In this document: in pieces, positions 1 through 12,760 of the stretch
How positions within the stretch are numbered: position 1 is the stretch's first letter
How the letters are laid out: every line of letters starts with the position of its first letter
Source: Trochalopteron elliotii
Lineage: Eukaryota > Chordata > Aves > Passeriformes > Leiothrichidae
Direction of reading: 5' to 3'
Length of the DNA: 64,000 nt
Assembly (NCBI GenBank): GCA_024734555.1
Contig: JANPWX010019815.1
Location: 1,752,359 to 1,816,358 of the forward strand
Program-made: the position numbers and the translations under genes
Notes under the pieces: generated by a model
What the model was told of the DNA's origin: nothing
Databases searched by the model: none
What the model saw: the letters and a program-made list of their open reading frames with translations, nothing else

Positions 1-650
1 GGTGGGTCGGGGAGAGATTCGGTTCCCGCCTGGGGCGGGAAAAGCATGGGGTTCTTCGACCTGCAGCCGCCCCGCCGGCGCTTGCTTCCATCCCCAGTGT
101 GCGGGGCATTGGGAGCCGCCCCATCCCTGAGGGAATCCCGACGTGCCCGGGGCGGGCCGTGTCTGCGGAGGCCGCGACTCTTTGGAGAGCCAAAACTGCG
201 GGTTGGACCACGCCGGGCACGGTGAGCAGTCCCTTGGATGGGCGTGTGGTCCCGGTGCTGCCGTCCCCGCCCTCGCTTCTGTGGCGATCCTCCGAACGAG
301 CCTCCACCGTTGTCCGGCGGGCGGCGGGGCAGTACGGGATCCACGATCCGACCACAGGGTGTCTGGCGATTGCCCCTCGCCCCGGCGCCCCCGCTGGAGT
401 CGGTGCGGGACTCCCCGGGAGCGGTGCTGCTGCCAGCGGTACCAGCTCTCCGCCTGCCTCGACCCCGGGCTGGGCGAGCGCAGCCTCCGCGGGCTTCGAG
501 TGAAGCTGCTGCTCAGTGCAGCGGGTGCCGCCGGGCAGCGCCAGCCCTGCTCCCCTGCGAGTTTCTTAGCACCGTCAGGACGTGATGTTCTGCAGCCTGC
601 TTCCTTTTGGTCTGCTCTTGAGGCTGGCATTGTTCGTGCCGTGTCCCGCG
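1..650. promoter_or_regulatory. CHSY3: CpG-rich segment, probably the tail of the CHSY3 5' CpG island inside intron 1
   Basis: This stretch is clearly richer in G+C and in CpG dinucleotides than the rest of the window, and the composition drops to AT-rich from about 650 onward. Open frames across it are long only because stops are rare in GC-rich DNA. None of their translations resembles the N-terminal part of CHSY3 or any protein I know. Since the exon at 1547-1830 is the second coding exon, and CHSY exon 1 is usually embedded in a promoter CpG island, the simplest reading is the 3' shoulder of that island lying within intron 1. An untranslated or alternative first exon here cannot be excluded without transcript data. 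Confidence 0.6.
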
Positions 651-1546
651 CTCAGGAAAGGGAAGCTGAAGTTGAAAGCATAAGCCCAGGTTGTGAGCTT
701 GGTTGGTTACACTGTTGTGAGTTCATTGGTGGTGGCTGTACCCTTCCCTGCTTGTCACTTAATTTTGAGTCGTTTAATAGGCTGCCTGCTCATCAGCTGT
801 CATCCACCTGTCAAATACTTGCAGATGTACGCATGTATATATGTATATACATTGAGGTGCAGACGTAAAGTTGTGTTTCCTTTGAGCTCATTTCGAAGTT
901 GTGCTGAACCTGTCTTTAATTGATTACATGGTACCAAATTAAACCTATCCAGAAACTTTTAATTTGAACTAAATATTAAACGAAGTTTCCTAAAATAACT
1001 AGCTCAGGGATTCGGAGGAAACTGTATAAACATTGTAGCACTGGAACTATTTAAAACTAGCAGGAGTTTCACTTTCTTTCCAAGGATTAATCTGTAATCA
1101 AACATGTTTTTCTTACTTAATTTAGATTGCCTCTGGTATTTTCAAAAATTATTCCTATTAAAATTTTACCTGGTATTTCCCATCCACTCCATTTTTTCCC
1201 CAGCCTGGAACTATATTGTTCAAATTGTCCAACTTTAGGGACTTTTATACTAGCGAGTGCTTTCCATCAGTATGGTTTGAACAGAACAAAGTTCACTGTT
1301 AAAAATTAAGTTTTGACCATATTCCAGCCTTTGGCTGTGAGGAAAATGTCATTGTAATGTTAATTTAAAAAAACCTGTGATTTTGTCCAAGAATGTTTTC
1401 TGTGAGGTGTAGGATATTGCTTTGGAGGTGATTTCCTCTGACAGTCTCAGGTACTTATTATATTTTTTATAAAAGCTTGAGGAACAGGAAAGGAGATGGC
1501 TGACAGAGTAGTCAGAGAAATAACAGTGATCTTGTCTTTTTGTCAG
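651..1546 (+). other. CHSY3: CHSY3 intron 1, distal part
   Basis: AT-rich sequence between the CpG-rich block and the coding exon. I see no reading frame or repeat family in it apart from a short TATATATG-type stretch near 833-852. It ends in the splice acceptor of the CHSY3 exon. Confidence 0.75.
1531..1546 (+). other. CHSY3: 3' splice acceptor of CHSY3 exon 2
   Basis: A pyrimidine-rich run (CTTGTCTTTTTGTCAG) ends in CAG at 1544-1546, immediately before the point where similarity to CHSY3 begins. The exon's first two bases (GT) complete a glycine codon, so intron 1 interrupts after the first base of a codon (phase 1). This matches the expected split after the conserved DDD-VYIKG segment encoded by exon 1. 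Confidence 0.85.
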
Positions 1547-1830
1547 GTGAAAAATTGGAGGAGTTTCTTCGCTCACTGAACAGCAGTAAACCTCTGTATT
1601 TGGGGCAGACTGGTCTTGGTAATATTGAAGAACTTGGAAAACTGGGGCTGGAGCCTGGAGAAAATTTCTGCATGGGAGGGCCAGGAATGATCTTCAGCCG
1701 GGAGGTTCTCCGGAGGATGGTGCCACATATAGGTGAATGCCTTCGAGAAATGTATACCACTCATGAGGATGTGGAAGTGGGCAGATGTGTCCGGAGGTTT
1801 GGAGGAACTCAGTGCGTTTGGTCCTATGAG
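1547..1830 (+). CDS. CHSY3: Chondroitin sulfate synthase 3, internal coding exon 2
   Basis: CHSY3 is a type II Golgi membrane protein that, with other chondroitin synthases and the polymerizing factor, extends chondroitin chains by alternating GlcA and GalNAc transfer. This 284-bp exon encodes about 95 residues of the N-terminal GT31-type (Fringe-like) domain. Visible landmarks are an N-glycosylation sequon NSS (Asn codon at 1579), the LGQTGLG and ENFCMGGPG blocks, the SREVLRRM helix, and the EDVEVGRCV motif (from 1765) shared by beta-3-glycosyltransferases. The exon ends with CVWSYE. Choices such as NIEELGKLGLEP, GMIFSREV and RRFGGTQC match CHSY3 rather than CHSY1, as I remember those proteins. 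The frame is intact and the exon is flanked by canonical splice sites (phase 1 in, phase 0 out). The DDD motif is in exon 1, left of the window. The C-terminal GalNAc-transferase domain is in the last exon, right of it. There is no start codon here. Confidence 0.94.
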
Positions 1831-1836
1831 GTAAGT
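1828..1836 (+). other. CHSY3: 5' splice donor of CHSY3 exon 2
   Basis: GAG|GTAAGT is a textbook donor. It lies exactly at the end of similarity (…WSYE) and leaves the reading frame in phase 0. Reading on in frame meets only intronic sequence and then a stop. Confidence 0.9.
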
Positions 1837-3000
1837 GACACTGTAAATTGTAGTGTGCTTTTTGTTTACGGAGTTTTTCATCTTGCAAGGTAAGTAGCTA
1901 TGTCTGTAATCTCTTTCCACCTTAATTATCTTCCAGTGCTTGCATCATAATGTTAACTGCAGACTTAAGGAAAAAAGAGAGGAAAACATTCACAGCATAT
2001 TGCTGTAATCATATTTATTTCTACTTGTGTCTTACAGTTTTTGTTGGTGACAATTACTGCAGCCATGTTGTAAGCGTTGCTATACTGTAATTTGCTAGAG
2101 CATTACCTAGAGAGTTTCAAAGCAATCTTTGACAGGAAGCTGTTGTATTTGATATATATAGTGTTCAGGACTGGTTGTTTTAAGCAGATCTTTTCAAGTT
2201 TGGATAAGCATGAGGCATATCTGCTTGATCTGCATCACAGTATCTTAAAATATATGGTAGCGTTTGAAGAATTGCCTGTATTTTCTTAATTACTCAGATT
2301 TATTTTATTCAAGTTCATTATTGACAAAAGCAGAAAGAGATGTTGTTTGGTTGTTTTCTTTTTTTTTTGTACAGAAATGAAATTTGTTACACTGCCTTTC
2401 TATGATACAACTTTAATAGTGTTTTTCTTAGCATAGAGCAGTGTTAAAATGGATTAAGAACATGTGCAGTGTAACAAATTTTCCTATGCTGGAGTAATTT
2501 TAGGAACAAATTACTTCATTCAGTAGTAACATTTTCTAAAATAATAGGGGTCTGTTGCAGTACCCAAAAAGTTTATCTGCAATGCCATAACTAAAATTCA
2601 TTCTGGTTTCCCTGGAATTATTGTGGTTATTTGCAAGACTATCTTCGTAGATAAAAACAGGCTAAGCATACAACTACAAGAAAGGGTAAAGGGTGAAACC
2701 TAATATGATGAATATTATCTCACTTACTTTGACTTATAATTCTTTAATATTATTATGTGCTTGCTTTTGTGGTGCTCCCTTATTAATCAGGAAAAATCCA
2801 TTTAAGTGGGCCACAGAAAGAGGTTATGTGGTATTTAGTGTCAAAAAGTCAGAAAAAATAATTAATTTTGTGTAATTTCATTTTAATGAAAGAAAATAGT
2901 ACATGCTTGGTACTAATTAGGTAGAAATCTTAGAGAGACAAATCATCTTTACTTCACAATAGAAAGATGCTTTTCAAGACTATTTCATTACGTGTTGTAA

Positions 3001-3036
3001 TCTGTGAGATAATACACGTCTGTGAGATAATACATG
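3001..3036. repeat. 18-bp tandem duplication
   Basis: The unit TCTGTGAGATAATACACG is followed directly by a second copy that differs at one base (ACATG instead of ACACG). It looks like a recent slippage or duplication event in intronic DNA, with no sign of function. Confidence 0.9.
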
Positions 3037-6000
3037 TGTTACTCTGGCAGAGCAGGGAAGGCATTTATGGTGTTGATGGAAATCCATGTAGAACTATATG
3101 GGACCCGTGGTTCCTAACCAGGCATCCAAATTGCAAGGTACGTTGGCAGCCTAACCCTACACACTGATGTGTTTGGGCTGTGTCTGTACAAAGCTATTTT
3201 CCAGTCCTTATGGGCATGTGATGCTTGCTGATCTGTGTCAGGTGGCAGTATTAAGTTTCTACTTTGACAGTTGTATTGTGGAAGGGATTTTTGGGTTTGT
3301 TTTTATGGCTTGACTTGGGGAGAAATCTGTGGAAGGGAAGAAAACTGAGAGTATTGTTATCATGGTTATAATTTATTTTGATATTGAATGTCAGGAAATG
3401 TTGGCCTCAGGCACTGATCTTAAGGGGGATGGAACAAAAAAATACAGTTTTAGAGACTGATTTATATGACTGCCTAGAAGGTCAGCTTTTCATGGTAGCA
3501 TTGAGGCCTGAAAACAAACTTTTTGAAAAAAACTCATGCTTGTATGGCATCTGGAATAAAGTGACACGAGTCGTGGTTGTCAGCTGCTCTTGAAGGACCT
3601 AGGTCTATGTAATAAAGAATAGAAGAAAAAAAAAGTGTTGGGCATTGCAATAGTCCCTACTAATTTCTGGCCAGTATTTCTGTCTGATTCTGAAGAATCT
3701 TTGACTCTGTTGCCAGTGCAGAAGCTGCTTGGGAAAATGCAGATGATTAAGACAAAGCTGCTTAGGTTGTTATCCCAGCATTAAACCTATTTAGATGGGA
3801 AGGAGGGAAATGAGGCATCTGGAAAGAGAAGCTGCATTTGTGCTTTGGCATAGTTTGTGCTGTGCAACAATATGATACTCCACCTAAGCAGATCTGTATA
3901 TTGCAGATTGCTAGATTATTTGGTGAAAAGAGTGATTTTTTTTCCCCTGGGGCAATGAAACTGTTTCTCTGTGCCTTTTCATTCCTGTGTTAGATCAGAA
4001 ACACTCTCTCTGTGTTAGAAGGGGAATATTTCTTCAAATACATGTGTACAAAATCTAAGATTGGGGCCACGACTTCCTGCATAGCCAGCTGCACTTTTGT
4101 CCTGAAGTCCTCTTGTTCTGTGTAAATATAAACAGAGTCCTGTTGAGCTGCAAGATTATTGTGAAAGTTGATTTTGGTAAGATGGATAATTTGTATTTTG
4201 TATGTATTGGTAAAGACCAGTGTAAGCTGGAAACAATTACATTAAAATTCATAAGAGCTTTGTAACTCCAGAAGAGTTGAATCACTGTTGCCTTATTTTA
4301 TAGTAGATTTCTTTTTTAAGAACTGGACCATAAAGTCAAAGAATTGCTGAGAAAACCTGAAATGCTTGATCTTTGCTGGGTGGCTCAGCTGGTGTACTTG
4401 ACTGGCTGCCTGTCAGAGTTTGTTCTGCTGCTACTTAGGGTTATCCAGTAAGCATATGGTAGCTTATATGCATAATATGCTTGCTGACAAGAGGAAGGTA
4501 ACTTTGACATTTAAAATTTTTTAAGGTTTCTTTTTTGGTTGAAGAATGAATAAGAAAAAAAGAAATTTATGAGGCTGCAGTGAGCCACTCTTACGTTTTG
4601 AGCTTTCTAGAGTTAAATTTTAATTCTTCCAGATTTGAAGCCAGGGCAGAAGATTGGGTCTCCCACGTACCAAGTGACTCACAGCTGAGGAGATGAGCCT
4701 CTCTTTCTCTGTCTCTACTTATGGAGCTCCTCCACTCTAAATTAAGAATTAGTTGTTAGATTGCTGACAGAGTGAATCTAATGACAATGTTTTTAGGGTC
4801 TGTGTGAAAAATGGAGGACAGAAAGAGTAGGACACTCAAGTTAGTGTCTCTTTTTGGTTGCTGTCCTATTCTGCTGGACTTGTGCAGCCCTGTGGTGAGC
4901 TGGAACAGGGGCAGGATCCATTTTGCTGAGCATGAGCATCAGGAGAAAAAGAGGTGGTGGTCATAGCCAGAAAAGTGTCAAACTGCTGTCTTGACAGCAG
5001 CTTAGATTCAAATTGTCTGGAAGCAAAAGCTGAATGGTGACTTAAATCTAAACCATTTCCTTGCTTTATGAGAAGGCATCTGCTAAAAGTGTATTTTGGA
5101 TGGATTGTTTTCTTTCTACAGAAGATCCACCCTTGTTCTGGTATATTGTTTTAATTTATCCTTAGTTTTGATGATGCTGTAATTATTGAGGTGTAGTAAA
5201 CCTGACAAATTTGTCCAAAGTACCTCTGTAAAAATTCTGTTAACTTTTGTAAGGTCATAGCATCTTCTGCTTCCCCAGATCAGGAACTAAGGATTAAAAG
5301 GGCCTTTTGATTTGTTTTCAGAATACATATTTCAAACTATCACTCTCTTCCACTAATTTTGAAGCCTTCAAATGTTTTTATTTTAAAGGAATGAAGAAAT
5401 TAACTTGATTTTAGTGAGTCATATATTTTCTATTCTTCTACAAATAGAAAAATAAACAAAAATATGGTTAAAAAGCTGAGATGTTGTGTACTTCCTCATT
5501 TTGCTGTTTAAGAGGGACTTGAGTATACAGGATGATTTGAAATAAAGGGCTGATTGCTTTATCTCTCTTCGCTTTCCCCCCTTTTGTTAAAATATATTTT
5601 GGATTTCAGAAGACCATTTTGTAATTTATAACCTGAGATTTGAACAGATCAAATAGTGTAGTTCCATGAAATGACTAAATAAAATGCAATGTATGAAGTG
5701 GCTATAACAATTGAAGAACACATTGTCAGGATGTAAATACTATGAAAGAATGTGTTGTTTTAGAAAATGAAAAATGTTGAATGCAGCATAAAACATCTAA
5801 AGACAATTCATTGGTGTATTTGTAACATATATTCAAATGATTGCAAAGCTTTTCTTTTTATAGCCTTTTTCTCCTTTTTATGGATGAAAATCATATTGCG
5901 TGTCTTAAGACAGAAGAGACCCGTAAGGATTATCATGTCCAGTGCTTGCTATGTTCACTTAAGAGCTAAAAACTACATTCATCCAAAGCATCCTATACAG

Positions 6001-9000
6001 GATACATCCTCTCCTACTGATCCTTCAGTATTGTAAAGGTTGATGTTGAAAGAAAATATGGTACTTTGTACACACAAGTAGTCCACATAAATGATATATC
6101 TATTTTTCCAATTGTTTTTTTCCCCCTTTTTTTCCAAAGTTCAAGGACAACCATAGAATACAGTCTCATTACTGCAACATTCTTTTAGTAAAAAAGGTCT
6201 CTATTATCCTATTTGTTGTTGATTTCCAGTAGTTACAATAAATATTGCAGTAAATTTCGTGGGAAAATGCCTCTTTGGATCAAGCTGTGTACTCAGAAAC
6301 TTTTCCTTTGCAATGCATTGGTATTTTGTCTGTCTCTGGTGGTACTAGAACTTTGTAAACCATTTTATGTGTCTTCCTCTAAAAGTACTTTATATTTTCT
6401 GATTTAGGTTTTCCTTCCTGATGTAGTTTAATCTCTCATTTGAGGCTTTATCTCTCTCCTTGGTGAAGATCAGTACTAAGCTTTGAGTTCAACCTTGCAC
6501 CAAACAGAAGCATTAGAGGTGTGTGTGCCTTTGATGATGATAGAATAGTATTTTGCTCATTCTGGATACTGGAATGATCAGTCTTGAAGCAGCAGTGCCC
6601 ACCCCCACTTAAGCTGTTGAACTTGGACACTGTCATTAGGTAGTTACATAAATGCAGCCAATACTTTAAAAAAGACTCATGAAAGCATAGAGTGTGCTAT
6701 CAATGATCCTAGAATAAAAATGCACAGAAGAGTGGATCTGTGCAGTAGGGATCTCTGAGGGTATATGAAGAAAAAACAGATGATCCCAGAGGCCTTAGAA
6801 CTTTTTGCATAAATGGACATTTTCTGACACAGGATTGCTTGTGTGCTGTCTTAACTGTTTGTTACCAATATCTAGGTGATTAATGATCTTAACTGTACTT
6901 ACCAAATTTCTTTACTTTATGTGATTCTCACCTGGTTAGAAAAATGAGTTATATTTTCATACTATTACAGTATAGTGTTTCTGTAGGTACATGATACAAA
7001 TAACTGTAAATCATTATATGCATAACCTGTTGCTGTAACCATGGTGCTAAAGTGGGTCATTACTCTTGCCCTGTCTGGTCCTCACTTCAGCTGCCAGACC
7101 TGACTGTGCCGTGCAGACTTCCTGCTCTTTCTCTGCCTTTCTACATAACCTCCTGTCATTAATTTGCTCTTTTATTTGGGCATACTGCCTGAGGGCACTG
7201 CCTCTCTTGGGTTCATGGACCTTGGGGTCTCCTTGTCTTTTTAGCCTGTCTTGATCCTGCCATGATCATCTTGGCTGGGAAGTTGAGGAATGTCATGGTG
7301 AGAAAGTGGTCATCCCTGGTCCTTGCATGTTCCTGAGTCATAAGTGTTTCCTCATCTGGCTCAGCACAACAGCAAGAGCTGGAGATACCATTTTTTTTGT
7401 GTCTTTTTTGTGATGGATGGCATTCCCATAGCTACCACAGAGATTTGCAGAACACACAAGCCTATGCCTGTGGTCCACTGTACGAGGGCATCTGATCTGT
7501 GGACCCAAGAGCTAAGAGGGCCGTTTCTCACCTGATTGAGTGTTAGGGTCTCTAACATTTCTGTCTTGGTTTCAGGTTTAGTGTCCCGTGTTTTCTGCTC
7601 TGCCCCAAGAGGAAATACTACTTGTGCCTTTTTGGAGCTTTACAGCTCCAAAAATATAATTGTATAATTGTGACACCTGGTGCTGAGTTACGAAGTTGCT
7701 GAAAGACTCCGGGGCATGTTTTCATGTCTCTGGTATGAAGAATGCATAGCTACACCTTCGTTCCAACGTGTTTTTATCTAACAGCAGCCGTTTGTGTGGA
7801 GGACTAAGTGGTCTAACTAACAGCTTTTGACTCACTTGCAAATGTTTGAATATTCTTAAAGACAGTATTTCAAAGATTTTTCTCTTTAAGAATAAGCTCC
7901 TGTTTGACTTACCAAAGGATCCCACAGACAAGAAGAAAAATAGTTCCTAAATTATTAGAAATGTGTCTTTAGTTCTGCATGTGGGTATCCTGAACCATGT
8001 CTCAGTGCCTCTGAATGTTTAAAGCTAACCATGTTAGATTTTTTCCCTTCAAGTTTGCTGTCATTTTCTTGGAAATACTATCTCAAGATTTTTGTGCTAT
8101 TGAATGTATCTAGACAGTTCTTTCACAGATGTGTAGTGCAGAAATCTAGGTATTCAAGTGTTTAAAATTGTTTGTCATGAGCTGATGCAGTTGTGGCACA
8201 GCTATTGTGAGAGATATTTCATTTAAACCTATCAGATCATCAGTCTGTACAGTGCCTTATTACTGTACAAGGAATAAACTTGATTTTTAAAATGGGAGTA
8301 ACAGATGAATAACTGCATTAGTGTCAGCTTTAACTGAATTGAGGAAACAAAGCAAGATGAAACCCTTGTTTACTTTTTTCCCTGAAAGTTTTCTATACCT
8401 TAAAATCGAGTAAACCTAACCGCACAGGAAGCATTAGTTTCTGTAAATATTTCCAGAATTACCTATGCTTTCAAAGTTTTGTCTTTCCTACAAGTTCTAA
8501 AATAACTGTGTTTCACATGTACAGATCTGATTGTGGTAATTGGTCATGTTTGATTAACAGTTTTGTTAAACTGTCCTGCTTCAGCCTTTCTGAAGGTGAA
8601 TGGTTAGTTGAAAGGAGATAGTACAGAGTTACGGAAAGCATGTTTGTGCTTCCCAAAGACACAGATAGTCCACAAGTTGTTTCCTCATGCTCCCTCCTGA
8701 CCCCCAGGGTGGATGGGTTTTGTTACTTCTTCTGGGGTATCCTTTCTATCTCTTCTCATCCCAACTTAGAAAAATCTCACAGAGAAAACTTTTTCCTGAC
8801 TTTGTCTTTCCAACTTCACATCTTTTGAGATCAAAAGGCATACTTCTACTGAAATAGAAAATGTTCACAAAAGAGAGAGGCTGGAAGTTGTAAACAAAAG
8901 GAGTTACAAAAACTATTTGAAATAAAAGCTAATTAAATGTACTCTTGAAACTTAATGGAATATTACAGTAGGATATGTCTTTTTTTAGAAGAATAAACTT

Positions 9001-10106
9001 TCTAGCTACTCTTTCTTGGGAGTTTTCTTCAGGTAGACAACTAGGCATAAAATGTAGCTGGATCATTTGAAGTCTTCTTGCTTTATTTTACGGTTCTCAT
9101 CACCAAAGCATTTGCCAGCTCTTTTCAGTTCTTATGTGAGAAGGCATATATTAACTCATCATCAGCATATGCTGCTGTACCATATTCTCTGCAATATATT
9201 TTTATTTCGTTACTTCATTGCATTGCATAACACAAAACACTTGAAGAATACCTCAGGTATTAAAATTGTAGCAAGAATTGCCAGCTTTGAGGAGTTTATT
9301 CCATCAGACCAGTGCTGGGTACTGATTTAAGCTCAAGATGAATGCCAGGTTGGTCACTTTTTAGTACATATTTGGAACTGGGGAGCAAATAAATGTGTGG
9401 TTCCACCCCCACTGCAATATTTTTAGCTTCTGGTATTACTCTAAGCAAAGATTTTTGGCGTGCCTGTAAGAAATCTTTTAAAGCGTTCATATACTTTCGA
9501 AAATAAAGAACATCTTGAACTAGCGGTATAATTTTAGGAAATTATGGAGGAGGATAAGCTGCTGGTAGCTGATACAGGCTTCTTGAATGCTGTTTTGTGT
9601 ATGATTTAGTCTTAAAATGAACCTAGGAAAGGAGTTACCTTTTTTTAAAATGTAGTGGTGTTGAGATAGATTTCCATTATCTTTTATGTAGTACTCTTGA
9701 GATACACTTTCAACATATTTGTTGAAGTTTACCTTTAGTAAAATGAACACTCAAAAATATTTTAAAAAAGGCTTAAAATAAGTCTTCTGGAGTATGTTGG
9801 TTTAGTCATACAGTTGAATACTCTAAACTGAAACCTGAGGTTCTGACTGGATAGATTGTCTGTTTGGTTTTAATTTTTAGTTTGTGGTATTTTGTTTAGA
9901 AACTTGAAACTGTTCATTTTAATGGGTTTAAAATAGGATGGTAAGCTTTTTGTTTGTTAGGTTTGTTTATTTTTTAATAAAATTTATTTTGTGTGTGTAC
10001 TTGTTACTTTGAAGGACTTTATGCTTTCAGGAGTGCTTTAAAGTGTTTTACAGTGCTTTTAAAACATTTGAGTCCCTAAACTCTTTTGCTTTTTTAAAAA
10101 AATTAT

Positions 10107-10121
10107 TATTATTATTATTTA
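10107..10121. repeat. (ATT)n microsatellite
   Basis: A short run of consecutive ATT units in an A/T-rich context, directly after a poly-A stretch. Probably simple slippage. Confidence 0.8.
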
Positions 10122-11689
10122 CAAACATCAAGGGCAAGTTAACATCTGAAGGACAAAAATCTGATCACTAGGGACACAACTTCTTTTGACTCTGTGTTTG
10201 GTAGTATAAGAGAGGTGCTTGTTGATGGGGTCCTTTCCGAGTACAGCATCTGTGACCGAGCTCCTCATGGTGTATGAACAAATGCATTGAAGAAATGCAG
10301 CATTTCTTTAATGGTATATGTGGCTGCAGTGCAGTGGAAATATATGTGGCCTTTGTTGGTATATGAGGCATACACTGTAATTCTGCATGCATGGAAATGT
10401 GCATGTATGCATATGCGTATGTGTAAAGCTTGTGCCTAGGTGATAACCAAGATTTTTGGGGCATCAGTGAAATTCCTTTGGAGAATAAGTTGTGCTTCTA
10501 AGTAGTTACTGCAGTCTTGCTACTGTAAAGCGTAAGAATTTAGCTTTCACTTTGTTTTAAATTTAATCTGTCCAGTTAGATCTGTGTCTTTCTGTTCTGT
10601 ATATATGTATTTTTCTTTACCTTCAATTTAACGTAGTTTTTTTAGCCTTCCTTGGAAGTATTTTCTTTTCTGCTGCACATTGTAGCGCACCTATTATCAT
10701 AATGACTTCTCATCATGGAAGGTGCCCATCTTATGGACTGGGTCTTATCCTACTAGAATTGCATAAGTTCATATTGTTGATCATGACAAAACACAATGAC
10801 TTTTTATGCCATTTTTTTCAGTTTGGGGCAAAATTTTCTGAAGAGCAGTGAGTTCCAGAAATCAGGGAATTTAGCTATTACAAACATAGCTGATGACTAA
10901 GCTTTTAGGAAAGTGCTTAACTCAGCATGTGAAACAGTTTTGTTATGTGCTTTTAATATATTTAATTGTTGCTTTAAAATAATCTGTTAGGTATGAATCT
11001 GTCCTGCAAAAAGGAATGGAAGCAGATGCTAGTATTCTGCATTCTTTTCTTCTGTGTTCTGTTTTTTGTGGTTTCTTTTTTATTCATTTTGTAGGGGGAA
11101 AAATGCACCTGAGGGTAGTTGACTACAATAGAAAATATGGTCAAATGGTACAAAATAATTTTGAAAAATGTAACACTGAGGGGTCCAAGAGGGCCATGTA
11201 AGTGTATATGCATTTCTTTAGTAGGATTTAATGCTTGAGGCTTGCTTAGAGTTATGGAGTGTGTCTGTTACATCCTTGCAAAAATTGATTATTTTTACTT
11301 TCAAGAAAGAATTCTGTATCAAAACTATGCTGGGCATTGCTCCATCCTTGCTATAGAAGTTGGTGCTCATGTCCCGTCTTCCAAATCTGTTAGCCTTAGT
11401 TTTTAGCCTATTAAGTCCAAGAATAAACACATTTCTGTTCTTAAATTCCTAACTATGCTGTGGTGCTGGCATGTGTGTTTGAATGTGGCAATTCTGTCAT
11501 TGGAGGGAGTTACAAAAGATATGTAGTCTTTGTGGGGCAGAGAGCCTTGAGTGATCGAAGACTGTCCTTCTTTTTGCAGTATGCTTATGAACTGCCCAGC
11601 CTGAGCTTCCTAACTCATGGCTGGAAAAATGTTTTGAACAGTAGTGGCTTTATTATTTTTGCTGTAGTCTTCCTAGAAAAACGGACTGC

Positions 11690-12760
11690 CCATGTGTTGG
11701 ATGGGTGGACTTTTTATTGCATAAAACACTGGATGGCTGGGCCAGACTGTTGTGGTGAATGGAGGTAAATCCCATTGGTGGCTGATCACTAGCACTGCTC
11801 CCCTGAGCTTGATTTTGGGGCCAGTCCTGTTTAACATCTTTATTGATGGTCTGGACATGGGGATTGAGGGCACCCTCAGTAAATTTGTAGACAGCACAAA
11901 ACTGAGTGTGAGTGTTGATCTGCTTGAGGGTAGGAAGGCTCTGCAGAGGCCTGGACAGATTTGAGCAGTGGGCCAAGAACAACTGCATGAGGCTCAATAA
12001 GGCAAAGTGCTGGGTTCTGCATTTTAGTCTCAGCAAACCCATGCAGTGCTACAGGCTGGGGGAGAATTGGATTAAGAGTTGCTCGACAGAAAAGGACTTG
12101 GGGGTGCTCATTGAGAGCTGTCTCAGTGTGAGCCAGCATGTGCCCAGGTTGCCAAGAAGGCCAGTGGCATCTTGGCCTGAACCAAGAATAGTGAGGCCAG
12201 CAGGACAAGGGGAGTGGCCATCCTCCTGCACTTGGCATTGCTGAAGCTGCACCTCAAGTCCTGTTTTGGCCCCCTCACACCTCCAGGACATTGAGATACT
12301 GGAGCTTGTCTTGTGAAAGTCAACAAGGCTCATGAAAGGACTAGAAAACATGTGTTATGAGGAATGGCTGAGGGACTTGGGTTTGTTTAATCAAGAGATG
12401 AGGAAACTCAGGGGGGATCCCATCACTCTCTGCATCTGCCTGAAAGGAGGCTGTAGTGAGGTGGAAGCCAGTCTCTTCTACTGTGCCTTCAGTGAGAGGA
12501 TCAGAGGATATGGCCTTCAGCTGAGACAGGAGAATCAGATTAGATATTAGAAAAGAAGTTATCACTGTTAGGGGTGGTCAGACATTTGAATAGGTTATCC
12601 TGGGAGGTGGTGCAGTTGCTGTCTCTGGAGGTGTTTGAGACACATATGGATCTGCTGCTGAGTGATGTGGTTTATGGGCTACAGTGGTTGTGCTGGGTGG
12701 ATGGTTGGACTTGATCTTGAAGGTCTTTTCCAACCGTGAAAATTCTATGATTGTGTGAAT
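11690..12760 (+). mobile_element. CR1 LINE, truncated copy (reverse transcriptase C-terminal half and 3' UTR)
   Basis: Conceptual translation in shifting frames gives typical CR1 reverse-transcriptase text. This includes [45 protein letters not shown], and later KGLENMCYEEWLRDLGLF and LKGGCSEV. The sequence then runs into the CR1 3' end, which closes with the ATTCTATGA-like terminal repeat near 12742-12758. Frame changes and in-frame stops break the pol gene in several places. The catalytic F(A)DD box reads FVDS at 11884-11895, so the second aspartate is lost. The 5' part of pol and all of ORF1 are missing, as is usual for 5'-truncated CR1 copies. It lies in the same orientation as CHSY3. Family identity is firm; the subfamily is not determined. 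Confidence 0.92.

Larger units (their letters stand above)
1837..11689 (+). other. CHSY3: CHSY3 intron 2, first unique segment
   Basis: Nearly 10 kb of AT-rich DNA with no exon, RNA gene or mobile element that I can recognise. Open frames are short, have no family-like motifs and occur on both strands as expected by chance. Small items inside it are an 18-bp tandem duplication at 3001-3036 and an (ATT)n run near 10107-10121. Confidence 0.7.

Noticed and set aside
143..868. Open frame of 241 codons in the CpG-rich start of the window
   Set aside because: GC-rich DNA has few stops. The frame has overlapping rivals of similar kind, no known domain, and runs into AT-rich intronic sequence. It does not match CHSY3 exon 1.
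5900..6035. Possible CR1 3' scrap (AGAGACCCGTAAGGATTATCATGTCCA)
   Set aside because: Faint resemblance to the CR1 block GACC…AAGGATCATC..GTCCA, but no further anchor or terminal repeat. Too weak to annotate.
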